This document shows, piece after piece, positions 7,511 through 13,108 of a DNA stretch of 13,108 nucleotides. The stretch is from Acholeplasmataceae bacterium (GTDB lineage: Bacteria > Bacillota_I > Bacilli_A > ML615J-28 > CAG-698): NCBI GenBank assembly GCA_012840905.1, contig DUVT01000074.1, positions 1 through 13,108 of the forward strand, written 5' to 3'. The stretch's first letter is position 1; every line of letters starts with the position of its first letter. A model generated the notes under the pieces. The model had not been told where the DNA came from. It ran no database searches and saw nothing but the letters and a program-made list of their open reading frames with translations. The position numbers and the translations under genes are program-made.

Positions 7511-9490
7511 TTAACTTTCTGGAAGTTCAGAAAACGTAGTTTTACATTCAGGGAATCGATCACAAGCATAAAACTTTTGACCTTTGCTTCTACCTTTTTT
7601 CGAGATTCTTTCTACAATTTCGCCAATCCCACAATTCGGACATTTAAGCCCTGTTTTTTTTGCTTCTTCTTTTTCTTCTTTCTTTATATATCGACACTTA
7701 GGAAATGCACTACAAGCTAAGAATCTTCCATAGCGACCATTACGGTAGACTAACTTACTACCACATTCAGGGCATTCTTCATCAACATAGATCGGATAAA
7801 TTTTCTCCATATTTTGATCTGCATTTTCTACAAGTGGCATAAAACGATTATAGAATCGCTTTAATTCTTCATACCAAACTTTATCGCCAACAGCGATTTG
7901 GTCTAGTACTTTTTCCATATTTGCAGTATATTTTACGTTAATAATATCGTTAAAGAATTCATCTAATTTCTCACTTGTGAGCATTCCTTGTTCTGTTGGA
8001 ACAAATGTCTTCTTTTCCATTGTAACATAATATCTTTGTTTTAAAGTGTCCATTGTAATGGAATAAGTTGATGGTCTACCGATTCCTAACTCTTCCATTT
8101 TTCTAATAAGTTTAGCTTCAGTATACCTTGCAGGCGGTGAAGTAAACTTTTGTTCACTTTCAATTTCAGGGTTCTTAACTTCTTCTCCTTCTTTAAATGA
8201 AGGCAAACTCTTGGAGTCATCTTCATCATAACTACCATACACTTTTAAAAACCCATCAAAAATTACTTTGTTTCCATTAACCTCAAATATATAATCGTTA
8301 TTGTCAATTCTTAATCTTTGATCTTCAATCACAGCATTAGCCATTAAAGCTGCAAGAGCACGATAATAGATTAAAGAATAAAGTTTAAACTCATCATTAT
8401 TTAAATAACTCTTTACACTCTCAGGTGAATATTTTAAACTTGATGGTCGAATTGCTTCATGAGCATCTTGAACATTTTTTGCTTTTGAACCAATCTTTTT
8501 ATAGCCTTGATAATATTCTTTTCCATAATTATCAATAATAAAAGATTTTGCTTCATCAATGAATTGATCCGATAGACGAACTGAGTCGGTACGCATATAT
8601 GTAATTAACCCGACACGTTCATCTTTTAACTCGATACCTTCATATAATTTTTGAGCAATCATCATCGTCTTCTTTGCATTGAAGTTAAGTTTACTTGATG
8701 CGTCTTGTTGTAAAGTTGAAGTAATGAATGGTGGTTTAGGTGAACGATTACGATTTTTCTTTATAATTTCTTTAATCTTATATTCTTCACCTAAAGCTTC
8801 TAATACTTTATTAGTCTCTTCTTGATTTTTTAATTCGATTTTTTCTTCTTTAAAATTTGTTAATTTAGCTTTTAACTTACTTCTTCCTTTTTCAAAATTA
8901 AGATATACTTCCCAATATTCTTCTGGAATAAATGCTTTGATTTCTTTTTCACGATCACAAATTAACTTCAAAGCAACTGACTGAACTCTACCAGCACTCT
9001 TTGAACCAATTTTTCTTTGAAGTAATTTAGATAGAGAAAACCCGATAATTCTATCTAAAATTCTTCTTGATTCTTGCGAGTGTACTAAATCCATATCAAT
9101 ATCACGTCCGTTTTCAAGGGCTTGTAAAACGGCGGTTTTGGTAATCTCATGAAACACGATTCTTTCATAATCTTTCTTTTCTAAATCTAATACTTCGAAT
9201 AAGTGCCATGAAATAGCTTCACCCTCACGGTCAGGGTCGGTTGCAAGATAAACCTTATCAACCTCTTTTACAAGCTTTTTTAATTCTTTTACTACTGCTG
9301 ATTTATCCCGCAAATTCCTATATTTAGGTTTAAAGTTATCTTCAATGTCAACACCAAAGCCACCATATCCTGAAGTTGTAAGATCACGAATATGTCCTTT
9401 TGATGATGCTACTATATAACTCTTATCTAAATATTTCTCAATCGTCTGTGATTTTGCAGGACTCTCAACTATTATTAAACTCTTTTGCAT
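7511..9490 (-). CDS. topA: DNA topoisomerase I (type IA)
   Basis: It relaxes negative supercoils by nicking and passing single strands. The 659 residues open with a Toprim domain containing VESPAK (Glu9) and the acidic motif TDPDREGE (Asp85, Asp87, Glu89). The catalytic tyrosine is Tyr298 in LITYMRTDSVR, which forms the 5'-phosphotyrosine bond. PPFITSTLQQDAS and GIGRPSTYS are further family motifs. Two C-terminal four-cysteine zinc ribbons are present: Cys573/576/593/599 and Cys617/620/643/649. Length is close to that of the Bacillus enzyme. The start ATG is preceded by AAAGGTG at good spacing. The gene stands alone, with a 138-base gap to rnhB and a strong terminator. Confidence 0.97.
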   Translation of the reverse strand: MQKSLIIVESPAKSQTIEKYLDKSYIVASSKGHIRDLTTSGYGGFGVDIEDNFKPKYRNLRDKSAVVKELKKLVKEVDKVYLATDPDREGEAISWHLFEVLDLEKKDYERIVFHEITKTAVLQALENGRDIDMDLVHSQESRRILDRIIGFSLSKLLQRKIGSKSAGRVQSVALKLICDREKEIKAFIPEEYWEVYLNFEKGRSKLKAKLTNFKEEKIELKNQEETNKVLEALGEEYKIKEIIKKNRNRSPKPPFITSTLQQDASSKLNFNAKKTMMIAQKLYEGIELKDERVGLITYMRTDSVRLSDQFIDEAKSFIIDNYGKEYYQGYKKIGSKAKNVQDAHEAIRPSSLKYSPESVKSYLNNDEFKLYSLIYYRALAALMANAVIEDQRLRIDNNDYIFEVNGNKVIFDGFLKVYGSYDEDDSKSLPSFKEGEEVKNPEIESEQKFTSPPARYTEAKLIRKMEELGIGRPSTYSITMDTLKQRYYVTMEKKTFVPTEQGMLTSEKLDEFFNDIINVKYTANMEKVLDQIAVGDKVWYEELKRFYNRFMPLVENADQNMEKIYPIYVDEECPECGSKLVYRNGRYGRFLACSAFPKCRYIKKEEKEEAKKTGLKCPNCGIGEIVERISKKGRSKGQKFYACDRFPECKTTFSELPES

Positions 9491-9539
9491 ATTTTTTCAC
9501 CTTTATTTTCTAGATTCTATTTTACTCATCGATCAATTT

Positions 9540-9545
9540 ATTATA
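9540..9545 (-). promoter_or_regulatory. Possible -10 box of topA
   Basis: There is a perfect TATAAT on the minus strand, about 50 bases before the topA start. No convincing -35 element sits 16-18 bases upstream. Where it should be there is instead a 14-base AT palindrome (9553-9566). A second TATAAT occurs farther upstream, also without a good -35. Confidence 0.35.
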
Positions 9546-9628
9546 CTACTACTAATTTTAAAATTACTTAGTTAATGCATTTTTTCAATAAATTATATAT
9601 GTCCTATCAATTATTTTTATACCAATTA

Positions 9629-10252
9629 TTATAAATCAAATGAAGTTTGTTTGTAAAGTGCTCGCTCTACTGGTGCAAAACTTCTTCTATGAATTTCTGT
9701 TGGACCATGTAATTCTAACATTTCCAAATGATGCTTTGTAACATAACCTTTGTGTTTATCAAATCCATATTCAGGATATTTCTTTGCAAGTTCTATCATT
9801 ATATTATCTCTTGTAACTTTTGCAATAATACTTGCAGCTGCTATACTTGCTGACTTAGCATCTCCTTTAATTAAACTAAGGTTTGGTATTTCAAGTTCTA
9901 ATTGTATCGCATCACTAAGTACAAAGTCAACAGGAGACTTCATTTTTTGTATACATTTTTCCATACCTTGTTTACTTGCTTGGTAAACATTTAAGCGATC
10001 GACTTCGCTAACATTTATAATTTCGACTTTGTATTCGATTGCTTTCTCAATTATTTCATTATATAATGCTGCTCGTTTTTTGGAAGTTAATTGTTTGGAA
10101 TCATTTAAACCTTCAATTATTTCATCACTTGGTAAGATTACTGCAGCAACAACCAAAGGTCCAGCCATTGAGCCACGACCAGCTTCATCTGTGCCTGCAA
10201 TATATTTATAATTTTGTTTTTTTAATTCATTTTCATATTTATACAGATCCAT
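9629..10252 (-). CDS. rnhB: Ribonuclease HII
   Basis: It cleaves the RNA strand of RNA-DNA hybrids and starts removal of single ribonucleotides from DNA. The 207 residues carry the RNase HII signature AGTDEAGRGSMAGPLVVAAV (Asp22, Glu23), DSKQLTSKKR, the third acidic residue Asp114 in VLSDAIQL, and SIAAASIIAKVTRD with Asp149, so the DEDD set is complete. DKHKGYVTKHH lies near the C-terminus. The start follows AAGGAAGAG at suitable distance. The stop is a tandem TAA TAA. It lies between rbgA and topA, as is common in Firmicutes. Confidence 0.96.
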   Translation of the reverse strand: MDLYKYENELKKQNYKYIAGTDEAGRGSMAGPLVVAAVILPSDEIIEGLNDSKQLTSKKRAALYNEIIEKAIEYKVEIINVSEVDRLNVYQASKQGMEKCIQKMKSPVDFVLSDAIQLELEIPNLSLIKGDAKSASIAAASIIAKVTRDNIMIELAKKYPEYGFDKHKGYVTKHHLEMLELHGPTEIHRRSFAPVERALYKQTSFDL

Positions 10253-10312
10253 AAATTATCTCTTCCTTATTAGTATTTCCCATTCTAACATATTATTTTA
10301 AATAATACTAGA

Positions 10313-10321
10313 ATTATAGCA
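10313..10321 (-). promoter_or_regulatory. Extended -10 promoter of rnhB
   Basis: The minus strand reads TGC followed by TATAAT, an extended -10 element, about 60 bases before the rnhB start. There is no clear -35, as is usual for this promoter type. It directly follows the T-rich tail of the rbgA terminator. A 17-base AT inverted repeat (10291-10307) lies near the predicted transcription start. Confidence 0.55.
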
Positions 10322-10362
10322 CAAAAACATTTAAAATGGATAAGTTTTAAAACTCATCCATT
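10322..10362 (-). terminator. Hairpin over the rbgA stop codon, probable terminator
   Basis: On the minus strand AATGGAT-G-AGTT pairs with AACT-T-ATCCATT, with the middle pair a G-U wobble in RNA and a short TTAA loop. The tail TTTTAAATGTTTTTG is T-rich but interrupted. The stop codon TGA lies inside the 5' arm. It probably ends the ftsK-lepB-rbgA transcript, perhaps incompletely. Confidence 0.65.
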
Positions 10363-11181
10363 GTTTTTATATCTATCTAAGGTAATTCTTCCAAGTTTAC
10401 CTGAACGGAATTCATTAATTATTACTTCCATTACTCTAGACAAATAGTCATCCCCAAAAATACCACGACTTTTTGCAATTTCTTTTGCAATCTCAAAATT
10501 ATCTAAACTGGTATCAATTTTATATACAGCTTCTAAATTTGCTCTATAATTATCTTTTAAAAATGTAAGTAAATAATCCCCTAAATCTTCAAGACTTAAA
10601 ATTTCATCTTTTATTGCACCTGTAAGTGCTAAATGTATTCCAACTGTTTTGTCCTCAAATTTTGGCCATAAGATTCCCGGCATATCAAGTAGTTCCAAAT
10701 CCTTATTAATTCTAATCCACTGTCTAGCTTTTGTAACACCAGGTTTATCACCAACACGAGCAACCTTTTTTCCAACTAAACGATTAATAAGTGTGCTTTT
10801 TCCCACATTCGGTATCCCAAGTATCATCGTTCTAATTGCTCTTGGTTTCATACCACGCTTTTTATCGCGTTCTCTCTTTTCTTTTAAAACCACTTTTACG
10901 TAAGGTACTATTTTTTGAATATTTAAGTTAGTAATTGAATCTATCTCAAGACAATTAGGATTATCTTTAATAAAGAGATTTGTATAATGAGGGTCTGCAA
11001 GACTAGCTTTAGTAAGTAATGTAAGTCTTGGTTTTTGGTTTAGTATTTGATTAATTAGTGGGTTTTTTGATGAATAAGGAATTCTTGCATCAATTAGTTC
11101 AAATACAATATCAACCAATTTTAAATTATCTTCGATTTCTCGCCTTGCTTTGGCCATATGACCTGGAAACCATTGAATCAT
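10354..11181 (-). CDS. rbgA: Ribosome biogenesis GTPase RbgA (YlqF), 50S assembly
   Basis: This circularly permuted GTPase acts late in 50S subunit assembly. The 275 residues begin with the family N-terminus [15 protein letters not shown]. Motif order is permuted: G4 at 57-60, then G1 GIPNVGKST at 122-130, G2 Thr in KPGVT, and G3 DMPG at 166-169 followed by ILWPKFED. The C-terminal helical RNA-binding region is present. G4 reads TKAS rather than NKxD, losing both the Asn and the guanine-specifying Asp. I chose ATG 11181 over ATG 11196 because GGGTGAAG stands 5-7 bases before it, the family starts there, and it forms an ATGA overlap with the lepB stop. Translation is therefore probably coupled to lepB. 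Confidence 0.93.
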   Translation of the reverse strand: MIQWFPGHMAKARREIEDNLKLVDIVFELIDARIPYSSKNPLINQILNQKPRLTLLTKASLADPHYTNLFIKDNPNCLEIDSITNLNIQKIVPYVKVVLKEKRERDKKRGMKPRAIRTMILGIPNVGKSTLINRLVGKKVARVGDKPGVTKARQWIRINKDLELLDMPGILWPKFEDKTVGIHLALTGAIKDEILSLEDLGDYLLTFLKDNYRANLEAVYKIDTSLDNFEIAKEIAKSRGIFGDDYLSRVMEVIINEFRSGKLGRITLDRYKNNG

Positions 11182-11978
11182 TTTATCTTCACCCATTTAA
11201 AGAAAGATTCTCGTTTTAAAACAATCTTTCCTAGTATTTCATCTTTATGAACTAATCCAAAACTTCTACTATCATGTGAGACTCCTCTATTATCACCCAT
11301 TACAAAGTAATAACCACTTGGAATTTCACACTCATCCGTTGGACCACAAATATAGTCACTTCCTATTCTAGCAACATCTCTTAAATTAAAAGGAATTGTT
11401 CTTGTATTTATATTACTTTCAGTTATAAAATCTCCGTCTTTTAATAAATACTCTTCTGTTACTTTTTCACCATTTAAAATTAAATTACTTTCTTCATCAT
11501 AGTAAAAACTATCCCCTGGAATACCTATTACTCGCTTTACTAATTCAAGCGTCTCGCCTGTATGAGGATCTTTAATCCTCAAAACGATAATATCACCATT
11601 TTCAGGTTCTGTGATTGATTGTACTAATAATTTTTCCCCATTATAAAGAGTTGGCATCATTGAGGGGCCATCAACTTCAACAGGATAGTATCCTATCATA
11701 AAAAAGACTTGAATAACGAAAAGTGCAAGGTTTAATAAATAAAAGAAATCAACAACTTGTAAATAAGTATTGAAATATTGTTTTAAACCCTCACTTTTAA
11801 ATAAACCAAAGGAAAGCACTAGTATTAGGGATATAACTAGTGCAATAATTATATATGGTTCTTTAATTAATTGAATTTTATTTAGTTTTAAGATAAAAAA
11901 TAAAAATAATAAAATAGTACTTATCGCTAGCAATAATATTTTTATCATCATTTTTTTATTGCTTAAATCGTTATGCAT
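11178..11978 (-). CDS. lepB: Signal peptidase I
   Basis: This membrane serine protease removes signal peptides from secreted proteins outside the membrane. The 266 residues contain the catalytic Ser106 in [10 protein letters not shown], the general base Lys148 in [11 protein letters not shown], and the late signature [14 protein letters not shown] (228-241). Three hydrophobic segments (about 10-31, 40-60, 76-98) precede the catalytic domain, where Bacillus SipS has one. Start ATG follows AGTAGGTG at short spacing, 13 bases after the ftsK stop. The stop TGA overlaps the rbgA start. The two lipoproteins in this window would instead need signal peptidase II, which is not present here. Confidence 0.95.
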   Translation of the reverse strand: MHNDLSNKKMMIKILLLAISTILLFLFFILKLNKIQLIKEPYIIIALVISLILVLSFGLFKSEGLKQYFNTYLQVVDFFYLLNLALFVIQVFFMIGYYPVEVDGPSMMPTLYNGEKLLVQSITEPENGDIIVLRIKDPHTGETLELVKRVIGIPGDSFYYDEESNLILNGEKVTEEYLLKDGDFITESNINTRTIPFNLRDVARIGSDYICGPTDECEIPSGYYFVMGDNRGVSHDSRSFGLVHKDEILGKIVLKRESFFKWVKIK

Positions 11979-11991
11979 GTGACACCTACTT

Positions 11992-13108
11992 TTAATAATC
12001 TTCTAAAATCTCGTCTAACTCATCAATTGTAATGAGTACTGAGCGAGGCTTTCCTGTTACTGCTTCACTTACTACACCTAAACCTTCAAGGGCATTCATA
12101 ATAGTTTGAGCACGGTTAAATCCGATTCCAAATTCTTTTTGAATGCGGTTAATAGATGCATTATCGTTTTCTACTACGAACCTAGCAATAATTGGAAAAT
12201 ATTCATCACTAGTTCCATCCTCACCAGCACGTTCTTCTCTTTCCATCTTTTGTGTTAATTCTTCTTTAGAGAACATAAATTCAACATCATTTGCATCTCT
12301 TACGTAGTCTGTAACTGCAATGATTTCATCTAATGATATAAATGCTCCTTGAACACGAACTTCATTTACACCATCGCTATATAACATATCACCTTTACCA
12401 AGTAATTTCTCAGCTCCTGATTTATCTAAAATAGTCATAGAGTCTACTTGTGAGTTTACTGCAAAGGCAATTCTTGTTTGCATATTTGCTTTAATTGTTC
12501 CTTTAATAACATCCGTACTTGGACGTTGAGTTGCCATAATTAAATGAATACCTGCAGCACGTGCTTTTTGTGCAAGACGTTGAATATATTCTTCCACAGT
12601 ACTTGCAGCAACAAACATTAAGTCTGCAAGCTCATCGATAACTATTACAATATATGGAAGTTGAACTAAATCATTTCTAGTTTTCGCATATTCATTGTAA
12701 GAAGTTATATCTCTACGTTTACAAGCTTTGAATAATTCATAACGGTTTTGCATCTCATCAACAGCCCATTTTAAAGCTGTAGTTGCAAGTTTAGGATCAT
12801 TAATTACTGGGGTAGCTAAATGCGGAATATCTTCATAAGCTGAAAACTCAATAAGTTTCGGGTCGATTAATACAAGTCTAACTTGTTCTGGACTAGCCTT
12901 ATAAAGAATACTTGTAAGAATAGTATTTATACATACACTCTTACCACTACCAGTTGTACCAGCAATTAAAGCATGGGGCATTTCTGTAATATCTAAATCT
13001 ACAAAGTTCCCCGCAATATCAATCCCTAAGGCAACATTTAAAGGATTCCCATCAGTTAAAAATTCTTTATTATTTAATAATTCTCCAAGCAATACTTTAT
13101 CTTGAACT
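11992..13108 (-). CDS. DNA translocase FtsK/SpoIIIE, C-terminal part (5' end outside window)
   Basis: This hexameric ATPase pumps chromosomal DNA through the division septum. The frame is open to the right edge, leaving the last 371 residues; the N-terminal membrane segments are not in view. Seen are the FtsK alpha/beta motor start LGIDIAGNFVDLDITEMPHA, Walker A AGTTGSGKSV (12937-12960), Walker B VIVIDELADLMF, RLAQKARAAGIHLIMATQRPS, and the C-terminal winged-helix gamma domain with FGIGFNRAQTIMNALEGLGVV, which reads chromosome-orienting sequences. Whether it is FtsK, SpoIIIE or SftA cannot be told without the N-terminus. It is the first visible gene of the lepB-rbgA cluster. Confidence 0.95.
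   Translation of the reverse strand, partial: VQDKVLLGELLNNKEFLTDGNPLNVALGIDIAGNFVDLDITEMPHALIAGTTGSGKSVCINTILTSILYKASPEQVRLVLIDPKLIEFSAYEDIPHLATPVINDPKLATTALKWAVDEMQNRYELFKACKRRDITSYNEYAKTRNDLVQLPYIVIVIDELADLMFVAASTVEEYIQRLAQKARAAGIHLIMATQRPSTDVIKGTIKANMQTRIAFAVNSQVDSMTILDKSGAEKLLGKGDMLYSDGVNEVRVQGAFISLDEIIAVTDYVRDANDVEFMFSKEELTQKMEREERAGEDGTSDEYFPIIARFVVENDNASINRIQKEFGIGFNRAQTIMNALEGLGVVSEAVTGKPRSVLITIDELDEILEDY

Noticed and set aside
7412..7720. Plus-strand open frame of 102 codons
   Set aside because: It reads across the topA terminator and the antisense of topA. Its Phe-rich product mirrors the Lys/Glu-rich C-terminus of TopA.
9750..10254. Three plus-strand open frames opposite rnhB
   Set aside because: They mirror a well-conserved enzyme gene and have no start signals.
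10291..10307. AT inverted repeat near the rnhB transcription start as an operator
   Set aside because: Only A and T, eight bases per arm, in very AT-rich DNA; too likely by chance to call as a separate site.
11178..11181. Mycoplasma-type code with TGA as Trp
   Set aside because: lepB and rbgA end sensibly at TGA, the lepB TGA forms a standard ATGA overlap, and the long frames contain no internal TGA with Trp encoded by TGG.
11166..11196. Longer rbgA start at ATG 11196 (adding MGEDK)
   Set aside because: It has no ribosome site and overlaps lepB by 19 bases. The family N-terminus begins at the next ATG, which has a good ribosome site and an ATGA overlap.

Overview
This is an AT-rich window in which every supported gene is on the minus strand. 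It reads like the chromosome of a low-GC Firmicute or a Mollicutes relative that keeps the standard genetic code (an Acholeplasma- or Izemoplasma-like bacterium is my guess, not proven). TGA acts as a stop: lepB ends in a TGA inside an ATGA overlap with the next start, and the GTPase gene also ends in TGA. Trp is TGG wherever I checked.

In transcription order (right to left), the first part is housekeeping. It starts with the C-terminal part of an FtsK/SpoIIIE DNA translocase (11992-13108, 5' end outside the window). Signal peptidase I lepB follows, then the ribosome-assembly GTPase rbgA/ylqF. These three genes are tightly packed and probably form one operon, which ends at a hairpin over the rbgA stop codon. 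Next come rnhB (RNase HII), with its own extended -10 promoter, and topA (DNA topoisomerase I), with a strong terminator. The order rbgA-rnhB-topA resembles that of Bacillus but is compacted: dprA is absent between rnhB and topA.

The left 7.3 kb holds two adjacent, paralogous, very large surface lipoproteins, each with its own promoter. The nearer one is about 830 residues and complete. The farther one has at least 1562 residues and runs off the left edge. Both start with a lipobox signal peptide, one Ig-like domain and a run of InlB-type B-repeats ending in LYAKW. Farther out, some B-repeats are split by larger inserted domains at the same loop. I see two unrelated insert types: type I (three copies, beta-rich) and type II (two copies, apparently helical). 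The larger protein also carries a right-handed beta-helix with an asparagine ladder. No sortase signal was found, so lipid anchoring is the inferred attachment. The pair looks like a duplicated adhesin or glycan-binding module set; its ligand is unknown.

The main points for a second look are the nested insert domains, an ATA codon where the smaller lipoprotein should start, and a degenerate G4 motif (TKAS instead of NKxD) in RbgA. No RNA gene, CRISPR array, transposon or phage gene was seen. No intergenic gap exceeds about 170 bases.
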